Source: Siniperca chuatsi
Lineage: Eukaryota; Chordata; Actinopteri; Centrarchiformes; Sinipercidae
Assembly (NCBI RefSeq): GCF_020085105.1
Contig: NC_058046.1
Coordinates: 6,486,675 to 6,550,674, forward strand
DNA: 64,000 nucleotides
Direction of reading: 5' to 3'
The stretch's first letter is position 1; each line of letters starts with the position of its first letter. Shown here piece after piece: positions 1 through 12,151 of this stretch. Under the pieces are notes generated by a model that saw only the letters and a program-made list of their open reading frames with translations, searched no databases and had not been told where the DNA came from. The translations under genes were made by a program, and so were the position numbers.

Positions 1-1675
1 CATACTAGCGAATAAAAAGGATATATTGGCCTCTGCTGCCCAGATTTTGACCGTTCTTAATGTTTACCACAAATCACCCATTTTATAGAAATTAAATTCT
101 AAATTGCTGTAGTACTCCTTTAAAGTCCCTGAAAACTTAATTTCTCAATTAGCTTCTTACTATTATTTATAGGTTCCTACATGAACACACACTTTTCTTC
201 TTTGGTGTTTATATCAGATATGAACACATGAAGAAAAAGAAAATGAGTATATCCAGACTTCATTGTGCAATGCCTGGCTTGCTTGAGTAACTGCATCCTT
301 CTCCTTATTACCCATAAAACCTTCATTTGAGGAGAGTTTACTGCAGTTGGTTTGGATTTCATTCTCACTCTTTAACAACCTGCACCACAGCTCTCTTGGC
401 AGAGGACTGACAGGCATTTCAATGCATTTATTTGCTGCTGCCATGTTCCAACAGCACTGTTCCCACCAAATGACCCAAGGAAAAGGAAGCTACACACCAA
501 ATAAACCACTCATGCTGGGTGTGAACACACACTGACTACCTCCATCAGTTTTATTTTAGCCCACTGTTGAGCTGGAACTGTGGATCTTCAACATGGAAAC
601 CAGAGAGCAGTTACATCCTGTGAAAGCCTTGTTAAAATATCAACCATAATCCCACTGTGTCACACAAACCAAGGCTTGTAACTATGACAGTAGATAACTA
701 TGACACCTTACCCCCCCAACCCCCCTACCAACCACAAACAAACCCAGAGAGTGAGCTCACAGTCCCTTAGCAACAGCTGAGTGGATCTACAGTAACAGCC
801 CTGCTGGTAAAATCAGCGTTTGGGTGTGGATCCATATTCAGAGGAACATTACAAAACAGGATTTCATTCAACTCTGCGTATATGATTCCACATGGAGCCC
901 TGCTTAAAGACTTGAATGTCTGAATGAGAGCAGGTAAGAGCAGTCACAGAACTTTAAGCATTGTGGGGGAGTTGCTGAAAGGCATTGTAATGAATTGTAA
1001 CCGTAACCACACATATGCTTTCTGTTAAAATGCTGTTAATAACAGCATGATGATAACCCTGCTTGTCCAAGTCACTGAAACAAAACGGCCAAATCCGTTT
1101 CAGAGGTGTGTGCCTTCTGTTTTTCTTTAAAATGTCAGGTTGTTAAAATGGGGTTGTAAAATGTTCTATGCTGTGTGAACTATACACAGAGTTATTCCCC
1201 GAACAGTCTAATACTTTAACTGTTTGTCAGGGATACACAAGTAAGTCAGTCTGTAGGCTTCATTCTCATTGTTTGCATTTGACAAGATTTTTGCAGGGAG
1301 TTTGGTGACAATGCCCACTGCAGGGCAGGAAAAAAGTTTGTTCAAAAAGTTGCTTAGTTTATCTAAAACTGGAGAACTAATTATTGATTAAAACACTACA
1401 TACAGCATTATACATGATGAAAGTGTTAAAAACTGTCAGCTCTAGGTACTAGTATAAAAATATCAACTTTATTGATTCAACGCAGGAAACCAAAGTACTT
1501 AACAACGAGCTAAAGTGGGATGTAAAAACAGAGATTATTGTCCAGCGTAGCCATCAACAAGTGCACTTTCTTCCTCAACATTTTTATGTCAGGTCAGTCA
1601 GATTCTTAGTCATTTTTGTCAATCTTTTCATTGAGCTTCTTTTGGCCTTTTCTTTTATTTGCTAGCTCCACAACC
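1..1675. other. Intergenic, no gene recognised
   Basis: No open stretch here combines splice sites with protein-like sequence. A short C-rich tract lies near 711-723. A minus-strand frame at 214-444 starts in a fair Kozak context but has no clear splice partners and resembles nothing I know. A good-looking donor (GAGCAG then GTAAGAG, near 932) on the + strand follows frames that are all closed, so it would at most end a non-coding exon. Confidence 0.5.
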
Positions 1676-2108
1676 TGTCAGTGAAGGACAGAAACAGCCT
1701 GATGGAAAAATCTGTTAGATAATTGGAGTCAAACAGAGTGTGAAGCTCCTACAAATGTCTTAGAGGTTGTCCTGGACAACCTCAGCAGGCAATTGGCTGA
1801 CATGGGAGTGTCGTCAGCTGATTAAGCTCACCTGGGCCCTTGGACTACATAAACTGGCCCATGTGCTTCCTCCTAGCTCTCTCTTCCTACAGCTTATATC
1901 TACTCTGCAGCACTTTCTTTTGGTTTGCACCTTCAACACCGCTACAGTACATTAATCATACATCCATGCACTGCTTTCATTGCTGATATGGCTGATCTAC
2001 ACATTCCTTTGTTTGATTTGTGTTAACCTTAGTTTTAATAAATGACTTTTGTTTAGAGTAAATCTCTTGCGTGGACACCCTCCTTGTCACATGAACCAGT
2101 TTGTGACA
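1676..2108 (+). mobile_element. Candidate LTR of a damaged retroelement
   Basis: The segment begins TGTCA and ends TGACA, a short inverted pair typical of LTR ends. Inside are a TATA-like ACATAAA near 1848 and a polyadenylation signal AATAAA at 2037-2042, in the order expected for U3-R-U5. Two bases after the end, TGGGGGCTTG at 2111 resembles a primer-binding site for proline tRNA. No 3' LTR and no gag or pol frame follow, so the element is truncated. The ends are inferred from the TG/CA pair; a target-site duplication cannot be seen because the other LTR is missing. Confidence 0.55.
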
Positions 2109-2110
2109 AA

Positions 2111-2130
2111 TGGGGGCTTGTACCCCTAGA
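2111..2130 (+). other. tRNA-Pro-like primer-binding site
   Basis: TGGGGGCTTGTACCCC follows the candidate LTR by two bases. Many vertebrate LTR elements start their internal region with TGGGGGCTCGTCC, complementary to the 3' end of proline tRNA. The first ten bases match with one change, after which similarity drops. The call depends on the LTR next to it. Confidence 0.45.
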
Positions 2131-2354
2131 CGGACTCCCTCCTTTTCCCCTTCCCTGAGCCAGTTTGTGACATACACACAACCAGGGTCGTTTTTGTCAG
2201 CAACAAATCATAAAGAAATCCATGAGCGTACTGAATCTGTGTATGAGTATATCTTAGCAAGCAAGGACATCACTATGCTTTACCTGCCTTTCCAAGTCCT
2301 TTATCCCGTATGCTATCTATATATTCAATTCTTCATAGCCCATGCTAGCTGCAT

Positions 2355-2720
2355 GACTCTAGGGATGGCAATGTCGGTCAGGTCCACCACTGGTCCACCA
2401 CTTCGGTCCAGACTGAAATATCTCTACTGCTGGATAGATTGCCATGAAATTTTGTACATACATTTATGGTCCCCAGAGGATGAACCCTACTGACTTTGGG
2501 GACCCTCTTTTCCTCAGGCACCACCAGCAAGTTGACATTTTTCCCTTTTGGTGAAAAACCTTGACAATAATTGAATGACTTGCCAAGAAATTTGGTAAAG
2601 ATATCCATGGTGCCCTGAGGATGAATATTAATGTCTTTCGTGATCCCCTGACTTTTCCTCTAGCACAGTAGTACAGCCTCAGCTGTATTGTAGCAAACAA
2701 TACAGCTGAGGATCTTATAG
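2355..2720 (+). repeat. Interspersed repeat of a widespread fish family
   Basis: The stretch contains phrases such as GATTGCCATGAAATTTTG, GGTCCCCAGAGGATGAA and CCCTGACTTTTCCTCTAG, which I recognise from a repeat common in spiny-rayed fish genomes. The phrases recur inside the segment (two versions of the ATTGCCATGAAAT and GAGGATGAA blocks), so it is internally tandem. A related copy lies in the opposite orientation near 36.96-37.11 kb. I cannot assign it to a named element class. Confidence 0.6.
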
Positions 2721-3939
2721 AGAGGGTTTTACAGAACACACATATTGCATAACTTTTGTTTCAAAATGTGAGAAATGGTATGAAAATGTTAAAAATTACC
2801 ACTTCAAGCAATAATCAAACCAGACATAAATTTGGTGTTCTCATGGTATGCACACAAGACAACACACAGTCTGCTACATATTGCAAATGTCCTGCAGTCT
2901 GTACATCCAGTCCACAGCCAGGCCTCATTTACTCCTAGTAACCTCCTCAATCAAAATTGTTTTCACTGCCCTCAGAATTATGTGGTGGGACATTCATTTA
3001 CAGTCAGTTTTTCTTTCTTTTAAAACAACCATCAACGTCTTATAGGGAAACTAAGATAATCAGTCCCTACAGCTGCACTATTTGGTGTGTAAACTCAATG
3101 TCAAGCTCAGAATGACCTTCCCTCAGCCACATATACTGTAAACTGCATTTACCATAAAGCTGCGGTAGTCCTGAGAGCCAGAGTGCAAAAATACAACCAC
3201 CTCGGTGTTACTATAAAATGAAAAACAAAATCACTTGTGCCAAATTAAAATTTTTATATGAGGTGTTTATGTTTATCACTCAATTTGAAAACAGTATACA
3301 AACCTAGGGATTTTCTAGACGACTATGCTGAAATTTGTAATTATTTAAAGTATTTTTGGAGCATTTTTGTGCCTTTATTAGAGATTCTGATAGAGAGATG
3401 ACAGGGAGACAGATGAGGAATGAGATGCAACAAAGGTCCCCAGACAGACTCGAACTGGGGACATTAGTTCATGGTCAAATGCCAACCATGAACCATGGCA
3501 CAAGGGTGCCAAGAAATTTGAAATTATGAGTGGGGAATTTGTGGAGAAAAAAAAGATAAAAACAATCTGCAATACTGATTATCAACACTTCTTAGTATTG
3601 ACACACACACTATTGATAGGGCTCACTGAGTGGTTTGAGAATGATGAGAATCATAAAATAATAATAATAATAATAATAAATTGACATCATTAATAGTTAA
3701 TTAAACTGTAGTTAATAGATATTTCACTGTTAACAAACAATGAAATGATAATATTTACTATTCATTAGTAATGCTATAATTTGTTATTTTTATCATTAGT
3801 TTGTGTAATATAAAACAGAATAAGAATAAATACAATAAAATATTAAAATATTATTGGACATGCACAGCAAGGAATTAATTAAGTAGACGTGCATTTAAAA
3901 AACAAAAGCGCATTTTTAAAAGAAATTTAAAAGAGGACA
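2721..3939. other. Intergenic, no gene recognised
   Basis: No coding evidence was seen. The only structured sequence is an (ATA)n microsatellite at about 3656-3681. The remainder is AT-rich. Confidence 0.5.
3656..3681. repeat. (AAT)n microsatellite
   Basis: About eight uninterrupted ATA/AAT triplets. Confidence 0.9.
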
Positions 3940-4850
3940 AAGATGTGGCGACAGGGCCCTGATAGCCAAGGCCCTGCCACCCCTAGTTTTTAATCTAGAT
4001 CTTGGAATCTCTAAAATGATCTCAGGCTACACTTAAGCTCATATGGGATTAAACATACATTGATATATTCAGGGGCCAGTCCCATAAAAGTGATAATTAA
4101 AATCTTAAAGTCGATCCTAAAACGCACAGGTAGCCAGTGTAGTGAGGTGAACTGGGAAATTATTCAACAGCCAGATTTGAACTTCAGTTAGGCATGCCTT
4201 GAGAGTGATTAATTTGTTGTTACTGGTGGGGTCGAAAGAGAAATAAAGCTGTGTGTCATCAGCGTAAAAATGGAAACTAATATTGTGTCTGCGGATTATG
4301 TGTCCTAGTGGTAACATGTAAATGGAGAAAAGAAGAGGACCAAGGACTGACCCCTGAGATACTCTGAAAAAAAAACTTTCTGTGGAAGATCTGCAATCAC
4401 AAATAGTAACACTAAAAGTCAAATTTCAGAGATACGAGTAAAACGCTTGTAAGATGCTCAATTAAAATTGAATGATCTACGGTATCAAAGCAGCGGTGAG
4501 TGGCCAGAGTCAGCTGCTAAAATACGATAAATGAGAACTTTGAGGAGTGCAGTCTCTGTGCTATGGCCCACTCGAAAGCCTGACTGAAATTTATCAAAGA
4601 GACCATTTCTGGTGCAACTGTTTTTTCTAGAGCCATGGCCAGGAATGGAAGTTTGGAGATGGGACGAAAGTTGACGAAAAAGTTGAAAATGTGAATCATA
4701 TGCTAAAGCCTTCACAGTTACCAACCCATACCAAACAACCCAATTAAACACTTGATTTTGGAGCAACATGTAAGACAGTACCCCCACCTCAAAGTCATCA
4801 ATAAAACAATAAATTATCGACATATCGACGAATATCTTTTTCAAATATGC
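3940..4850 (-). mobile_element. Broken LINE retrotransposon, RT remnants
   Basis: Translated on the minus strand, this holds reverse-transcriptase pieces of a fish non-LTR element. A segment near 4650-4700 carries the RPISKLPF block. Frames around 4530-4600 carry FQSGFR and HSTETALL. A segment at 4100-4370 carries [14 protein letters not shown] and the catalytic YADD at 4255-4266. Further down, LHWLPV-like sequence near 4130 and a degenerate C-terminal tail to about 3950 mark the end of the ORF. The blocks lie in different frames, and the distance from YADD to the LHWLP block is far shorter than in an intact element, implying an internal deletion. The copy is dead. Family (L2-, Rex- or CR1-like) is not resolved. 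Confidence 0.8.
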
Positions 4851-5005
4851 TGTTCATCCCACCAGTAGAGTTACAAAGACTTGGAGACTTTATGACAGCT
4901 AGCACTAAAGCTGTTCTGGAGGCTTGTGGTAAAACAACACCTTATTAAGACACTATTTTGGTTTTTCCTTTCATCCTTTGTCACTCAACTGTATGTACTC
5001 TACAG

Positions 5006-5042
5006 ATTGCAGATTTGCCAGGAAGAGCTTCTTGTATGCAGA
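5006..5042 (+). other. Possible upstream exon of the unrecognised gene
   Basis: A 37-base open segment lies between an acceptor (CTCTACAG) and a donor (CAGA then GTAAGG). It ends in phase 1, as the exon at 5449 requires. It is very short, and nothing else supports it. Confidence 0.2.
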
Positions 5043-5448
5043 GTAAGGAATATTCAGGCGGGCCATGTGGTTGACACATTACGTGGACATATTGAATCAA
5101 ACGTAAACTCTGGTTTCGTTAATTGGATGCAAACAACAGAGCCAGATTTCTGTTAGGAATGTTTCAGCTCCATGACAATAAATTGAATGCAGATTCTGAA
5201 CAGATACTTTATATATAAAGTATTTTATATTATGTAGTTCATCCCATATTCCAAAATCCAAGAACACAGGGAACACCCATTTATAAAATGTCTTCATCTG
5301 AAGTTTAGAAATCCATACCAAAGCCTATAACACTAATGTATTGCCTTTCAACAATACGCACAAACTCATTAAATGTACTGTATGTATTGTGAGTCACACA
5401 GTAATGCTTATATACTATACACTGACTGTGCACCATCTGTCTTTGCAG

Positions 5449-8018
5449 AAAAACATGTTGGATGTGTGATGAATGAGAGGTGGAAGCGTCAAGCAGGGTG
5501 TGGTGCAGATGAAAGCATGTATGTCCACAGCAAGCAGAGGAGGAACTTTCAGTCTAAACCCTTTCACGAGAGCACAGCGCTCACTTTGCTTCCACCAAGA
5601 CCACGGTCCTATGGAGACACAGGGCTTTCCTCCAGACGCTCTGAGCTCCCGGGCCTGCAAGGTGACTAGAGTACAATCTGTCTGTCACTGTACCCACAAA
5701 TTACATGACATGGTATACAATTATGTTATGCCATGTCATGTTGGCATTTTATGCCATGTCAAGTCTTGTTGTCATTTTATTCCTTGTCATTTCAAGCCAT
5801 GCCATTTAATTTTGCGTCGTGTCATGTCATTTTGCGTTGTTTCATTTCATTTTATGTTTTATTGTGTCCTGTTATTTCTAGTTGTTATTTTGAGTCATGT
5901 CATTTCAAGCCATCATTTCATTTCGTGTTGTGTAATTTTGAGTTCTGCCATTTTAGTTTGTGTCATTTAATTTTGTGTTGTGTCATGTCATTTAATCTCA
6001 TGTAGTGTAATTTCATTTCATGTCATGTCCTGTGATTTTGTGTAATTTACCATCATATCCAGTAATATCTTGTCATTTCATGTCATGTTATTTCATCTTC
6101 ACATGTTAATTTTGTCAGTATTACCACTGCTGGTTTTAGAGGTAAATATATCTTAATATATACAAAACAATCCACGTGATAAAGTGTAATCGTCATATCA
6201 TTATTCCTTTCATAGTACAGGGATTCTGCTGTCCCCTCCAGCAGAGGCCTAGCAGTGGGAGGGTGACACACAGGGTGACACCACAGAGCAGAGGGGGGGT
6301 AGATGGGAGCCTGACACTGCTAAGCAGTCTCAAGGGAAGGCTGGAGAGCAGAGCAAAATCAACCTCAAGGTCCAGGACTGGGAGCAGACCTGAGATGATC
6401 CCAGAAGGTGGAGCTCCCATTGTGTGCCATCACAGACATCCAGTCAGTGAAACAGCAGGTGAATTAATCACATATGTTCATATCCATGTATCCTCTATGC
6501 TGACTGATGAATCAGTTTCACTATACAGCATGGGCACTATAAATTTGTTCATTACTTTGTTCATCATTTGTTCCATATGTTCAAAATTCAAAAACATTAA
6601 AATTCTGAGGCTCCCAATTTTGGGAGGTTGAATGTGCTAGTTGTCAGTTTTCATGTTCAATTTCCTTCTAATAATCATTTCATCATTATACTGGACCATT
6701 CATATTTTACATCCCTACTCATTAACATGGAAACTGCACTGCTAATCAAACCAAGTAAGACCTTTATTATCACTGTATAAATAGATAACTGAGGACTTAC
6801 CCAATGTCGCATCTGAAGCACATCACTGATAGCTTTCACTGAAGATACCAGGACAATATTTGGTCTTGTCAGACCCTGTCCACACTACGCCAGCTAAATC
6901 TGAAAACTCATATTTTTCTCTCCATTTTGGACTTCCATCCACACTTTTCACATCCAAAAACTTTGCTTTTTGAAAATGTCAGCCTCCCAACTTCATCCAT
7001 CCCTTAACCTACATTTTGTCAGATGACTTCATAATCACAAAATAGTGATTCAATGTCTCAGTGCAGCAAAAGAGTTGCTGTAAATGTTTTCACCAGATTA
7101 AACCAGCTTCAGGATGAAGTTTCATTGATGTAGCCATGTTGTTGAGATGTATTCAGAATTTTATTAATGGTTCAGTATGCTTAAAACAAACTAGGTTGTA
7201 CAACATGTCGTCAGACCATGTCAAAAGTGTTTATACCTGTCCCCAATGGCCCCAAGTAAGACGAAAAGCTTACCACCATAACCTTCCCCTGCTGCATCAC
7301 ATTGCCTTTCGCACCTCCAAACTCTTGGCCAATCTATGTGTAAAGTAGGCGGAATTGTCGGATTGTCTATTTTGGAAAGTAAGGACGTCAGTATGCTGCA
7401 AACAAAGTGCTTGCTGGATCGTCAAACAGTGTCCTCTCCCCCCTGTACTTTGACAATGTTGGAATTGGGAGTGATGCATTTTATTATCTTTTGATTACGA
7501 TGGAACTTTCTGAAACTGACGATCCAACACTGTTAATCAAAATAATTGTGTAATCAGTGCTTGAGGACCTGCTGTAGTTTTTAGCAATAAGTGTTACTTT
7601 TTAACCAAAGTAATCAGTTGTTGATATGTTGCTCTGATTTTGCACCCTGTGTCCGTCCACAGGAGTCCACTCTTGTCAGGGTGTAAAACCAGCTTCATTT
7701 AGACATCATGTGAAGCTAAAATTCTCAAGTGAAACCCTGGATAACAAAATGAATCCTTGCTTACTTGAAGAATCTGATCTAAATATCTGATTAGAGTCAG
7801 TTTATATTAAGGTCTCTCACAGACAAGCAGTGTACTACTGATACATGTTACAGTTACAATCAATCAAACCAAAACCAGATCTGATTTTTGATCAAAAAGA
7901 CAATATCATCTCTATTTTCTAATTCTATCTGGTATTAATATGGACTCTTACTTTCCATAATGGGGACTAAAGCTGCTGTTTACTCACACTGCTAACCACT
8001 TGAAAAGCCTTTTTGATC

Positions 8019-8103
<85 letters not shown>

Positions 8104-10370
8104 ACACACACACACACAGCTTCCATCTGCCTGCAAATCTCCATAATCATTTCCAGACAACATGCATGTATGAGTTCTTCTTCTGGCTTTGGGCAGGAAC
8201 AGCTGTGCTTATTTCTGGTGACTCAAACAAATAATCCAATTTAATTGCCAATTAACATTAAAGTTTCTCTGTTTTACATTCTTGGTGTATTATTTGGACT
8301 GAAGGCAGTGTATGTTTTTGCTGCAGTTTGGGTAATTGCCTTTTGGATATCCTCTAGTGATAAGCAGACACAGTTGTTCAAGTTATGCTCGATTTATCAT
8401 CCAGTTGTAGTGTTTGGGTTATTGGCAAGCTGTAAATGACATCTGCAGCATAAATGACTGACTGAATTCAAAGCTGCATTTCTGACCATGACTCACTCTG
8501 TGAAACACATTCTCCTCCCAGAGACTCCCACAACCCCCTGCGACAATGAGAGGCAGGCTTGTCATGGACAACCCGGCGCCGCAAAGGTTTCAGAACTCCA
8601 TCTGTATCTGCCTTCATCACTCTGTGATGATGAGGAGCAGGATGCAGAGACAGAGGAGATGAGGTATGAGTTCTTAGTGGTGGTGTGTGGGGCATGGAGG
8701 CCGATGCGAGTCATAGGAGAGCAGCCATCTGCATCATTTTCATGAACTGTTCCTTGGATAATATCTTTCACGTCACATCTGTGGTTTTCACCTTCCATTC
8801 CAGAAAGTGGAACAGAACTCCAAAACAGGTCTCAGAAGTGATGTCAGTTGGAGGGTGGGGAGACAAAAAATATTTTCTCAAGCAATTAGAACAACTGCTG
8901 TGCAAGTGAAGGCATAACCACTGGGTCTAACTGGGATCTGTTATATCCATGGAATCATTCCGTGCAACAAAAAAGCCAAAGAGGATGAAGTTACAGGATG
9001 TTCTGTGAAAAAGAGTCCTGTGAAACATCAATGTACAGATCGATGGGGACACAGGGATGTTATGGAGGAGGGTAAACCCAATAAACCTTAAAGAGTTTAC
9101 CACTTTGTTAAAGCTGCACTAATCAATATTTTTATATGTAAAATGGATCTGAAAACAGATCCCACAGAGGACTACTAACCCATCTCTGCAGTTCCCCTCA
9201 GCTCTACAGAGCTTTTTATGGTCTTTCAGCTCATTGTTTTGGTTTTCAGGGCCGCAACGTTACTGTTATGGTTCAGTCTCAACGTTCTCATTAACCCTGT
9301 TTTGTGCAACATCAGGCAGTTTTCAGTATTCAGTTTTCAGTAAAAAAGCTCTGATAAACTCACTGTACAGTACCTGCCCAGCACCAAACAGCAGACAAAG
9401 TTAGAGACTAGCTGGTGAACAAAGAGAAGCTTTTAGCAGCTAAAGAGACAGATATTTTTCTCAGGAGTTGGTGGAGACTAAAACAGAGCTAAAATGACAG
9501 TGAATATCAGACTTATATTCATGAGGTGGAGAGAAACACGACTCCAAATGACTGCTGATGTTGCTCCGTGTCTGCTGGATGTGTAAACAGGCCACTTTAT
9601 AAGGTGATAATATGTTAGTGTTGTGTTTACAGCTTGCTGTGCTGCCCCTAAATGACCCAAAAAATACATTTTAGTTGACATAAATCTTCAAGCATAGATA
9701 CATCGTAATAGTATCAAACACATGTAAGTTATATAAAGATTTATTAAAAGGACATTTAAATGTCACTGTTTGCAGTCAGTAAACAACTACCAAATTAGAC
9801 ATGAACATTATTATTATTATTACCACAAATATGGACCACACAATAAAGATATGACTATATGTACTGTCAGGACACAAGAATAAATGTCTCAGGCCCCACT
9901 AGTGGCCCTTGTTTTGAAGGTAACTTGTGTTCAAAGTGAAAAAATATTTTGAGTCACCTGTTAATCATTAACATTTGTTTTAATACTGATCAAAGATTTT
10001 CAGTATGTAAGTAAGTAATGTAATTTAGAACAAGGTAATCATACTTTTATATTTTATATCAGTACATGTCTAACTTTAAAGGAACAGTGGAACATTTTGG
10101 GAGCTCCTCTTTTTTACTGTCTTACAGAGTCAGAAGATAAAACTGTTGTCAGTTTCATTTCTGTGCTGTACAAAGATGGGTCCATGACATATCTAGCTAA
10201 GATATCACTGCCTTTTATGTTCCTGTGCTCCTTGCAGGACTTCAACAGAGGAGACTAGTGCTAAGGAATCTGAGGTCAAACCAAACAATGCAAACCTTCC
10301 AGTGTTTTCAAACCCTTCACACACCAGTCAAGACCAACCAGGACCCGGCACTCCACAGCACACCTTCTGA
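5449..10370 (+). CDS. Unrecognised multi-exon gene, 5' end not found
   Basis: I do not recognise this protein. Five open segments on the + strand are each bounded by good splice sites and fit in phase: 5449-5661 (phase 1 in and out), 6216-6458 (1/1), 8522-8663 (1 in, 2 out), then either of two last exons, 8804-8909 or 10238-10370, both entered in phase 2. Acceptors have clear pyrimidine tracts, for example GTCTTTGCAG and CTCCTCCCAG. AATAAA follows each candidate end, at 9080-9085 and 10612-10617. The predicted product is hydrophilic, with a Ser/Arg-rich middle (SRAKSTSRSRTGSRPE) and an acidic patch (DDEEQDAETEE), and no signal peptide or membrane segment in the visible part. The upper end is open: no start codon was placed, so this is a 3' part only. 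It lies tail-to-tail with the receptor gene at 12.15 kb. It could also be a decayed gene. Splice consistency is seen; function is unknown. Confidence 0.45.
5690..6110. repeat. Degenerate TGTCATTT-type minisatellite
   Basis: The stretch is built from imperfect repeats of roughly 10-25 bases around TGTCATTTCATTTTGTGTTG, with variants such as TTGCGTCGTGTCATGTCA. Units vary in length and order. It sits in the predicted intron between exons 5449-5661 and 6216-6458 and leaves a long open frame on the + strand that is composition-driven, not a gene. Confidence 0.8.
6875..7480. repeat. Possible interspersed element in an intron
   Basis: The left part (GTCCACACTACGCC, then paired TCCACACTTTTCA phrases) resembles fish elements whose ends carry 'GTCCACACTA'. 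I could not find a matching inverted end on the right, so the limits are guesses. Confidence 0.3.
8021..8118. repeat. (CA)n microsatellite
   Basis: About 49 CA units with one GAA interruption near 8102. It sits in the predicted intron before exon 8522-8663. The long Thr-His frame it creates is not coding. Confidence 0.97.
9080..9085 (+). terminator. Poly(A) signal, proximal end of unrecognised gene
   Basis: AATAAA lies 171 bases after the stop codon at 8907-8909. This is a plausible 3' end for the transcript using the 8804 exon. Confidence 0.35.
9105..9670. repeat. Probable interspersed repeat
   Basis: Phrases such as AAGCTGCACTAATCAATAT, CTACAGAGCTTTTTATGG and GTGCTGCCCCTAAATGACC recall a repeat found many times in percomorph genomes. 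No terminal repeats or coding sequence were seen. The call is from memory of the family only. Confidence 0.4.
10078..10225. repeat. Probable interspersed repeat
   Basis: The segment starts AACAGTGGAACATTTTGGG and continues with GAGTCAGAAGATAAAACTG and CATATCTAGCTAAGATATC. This matches the general layout of a fish repeat whose copies read 'AGTGGAACATTTTGGGAAAT...TTAGCTTAGC'. It lies just before the 10238 exon acceptor. Confidence 0.45.
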
Positions 10371-10611
10371 TGACATCACACCGGAGGACTCTGAGCACAG
10401 CTGAGATATTAAGTATAGAGGACAGCAGAGCTCAGAGCAAATAACAGATGGAGCCAATTTGCCCCTAAAGATCATCCACGTGGGCAGGACAAAAAAGGGC
10501 GATGGGGAAACAGGCCTCTGCTGATAAGGTCTGCAGCTGTCCACAGATGGAGGCCCCACGCACTGGTTAAAAACATAGGCTTCATAATGAGATGCTGGAG
10601 AGTCTACCCAA

Positions 10612-10617
10612 AATAAA
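10612..10617 (+). terminator. Poly(A) signal, distal end of unrecognised gene
   Basis: AATAAA lies about 240 bases after the stop codon at 10368-10370. This is a plausible 3' end for the transcript using the 10238 exon. Confidence 0.35.
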
Positions 10618-10639
10618 AACTGGGCCGCTTGAGAAAAAA

Positions 10640-12150
10640 AAAAATGTAGATATCTGTGGACAGCTGATGTGCTAGAACAAAAGAAATTACTTTTAGTGGA
10701 ACAAGTGTGTTTGTTTCAAAATAAAACTCACGGGGACATCTGCAGAGACAAGATTGGGCCACACAGGAGAGCGACCAAAAAGAAAATATTGCAAAAGTAT
10801 TTGACCACAAATTAGCATTAAAGATAAAGAATGTAACATACAGAGACCATGTGAACAGAAAAAAAAAAGAACGTGCAATGATCACAATCATTGCTAATTC
10901 AACAAATATGACCAAAGAAATACGATTATTTATAAAACACAATGTCGAATGTCAAGTATTTGAGCATGTATCAGGACCGTTGAGGACACTGACGTTGTGT
11001 CCTCTAAATTTGGGGTGATGTGGGAGGTTTGGCGGCCTGTGTGTAAACTCCAATTTTCAATTGCTGTAATGATCAGTATACAGCAACTTTAATTTTGAAA
11101 TTTAGAGCCTAATTTTGTCAGATTTGGTGGCATATATGGTCTTATATAACCATTTTTTCTTGTGTGATTTTGTTTTTAATAGTCATGGATGCCATATTTT
11201 GAAAAAAATTAACAATGTATAATATGCTTCACCATCAACTTTTCTTTAAGGTGTTTGCTTTGTTTTCTTACATATACACATTGTTTTTATAACTATGACA
11301 ATGAAAAAACACTTTTAGTCACTTTTTAAGAAATTTGTGTGGAATCAAATACAATAACTGTAAGTGTTCTAGTAATTTTTTAACCAAACTAGGCACAAAA
11401 AAAACCCAGTTGTATCCATAAAAAAAATGCCTGCAGGACTCATGACCTCAGTATTTTTAAACCCCTGGCTACTGCCCTGGTATGGATGTTCGTTCTTAAC
11501 ATTTGGGATCAGTAAAGAAAATCTAAGTTGAGAGGGCTCTAGTTTTTTTAGTTCTTAACTGGAGTTTTCACCCAGTTGGGATGTGAATTTATTTACCAAA
11601 TTCAGGTATATCTGTTGTGCTTACAATGAATCACTTTAATGTGCTATATACATATTTATTTTTGTGTTACCGTGAAACAATGACTGGAAAAGTAAAAGAT
11701 TTGAAAAAATACAAGTATTTGATCATCAGTAGTTGGTCAAAGTATTTGTGGAAAGCACGTTTTCTTATCAGAAAAATAAGTCTAATCAAAAGGTCACTTT
11801 GTAGGATTTTCACATTTTTGGTGATTATTTTGTCTTTCAAAGGCCTTTTTTTTTGCATAATGTGTAACAAATACCTTAAATATTTAAAACATGTATTAAA
11901 TATATGGACACAAAACAGTAATTTTTATGCAAAACAACCAAACCAAAAGACATTTATAATTTAATGATTTAGTTCATACAGTGCTGTGTAAATGTTTACA
12001 GAATGCAAGCCTATCACTTTCAGCTAAAAGCATTGTAAAACAAAACCATGCTGACTCTGGGCCCTCCATGGGACATGACACCTTCAGGTTAAAAACACTT
12101 GACACATTGAGACTTCTTGCAGTGTTCCAGAGGTGTGCAGCTGCTTATCA
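10640..12150. other. Tail-to-tail intergenic region
   Basis: This lies between the distal end of the + strand gene and the stop codon of the minus-strand receptor gene. No exon-like sequence was seen. The 3'UTR of the receptor gene must run through part of it on the minus strand; minus-strand AATAAA motifs occur near 11587 and 11655, but none can be singled out. Confidence 0.45.
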
Positions 12151-12151
12151 T

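Noticed and set aside
214-444. Minus-strand frame starting MAAANKC
   Set aside because: Fair Kozak context, but no confident splice sites, no recognisable domain and no polyadenylation signal tied to it.
5473-5970. Long + strand frame of 165 codons
   Set aside because: Its second half is the TGTCATTT minisatellite. Over the exon at 5449-5661 a different frame is the one that keeps phase with the following exons.
8013-8234. Thr-His repeat protein
   Set aside because: It is translation of a CA microsatellite.
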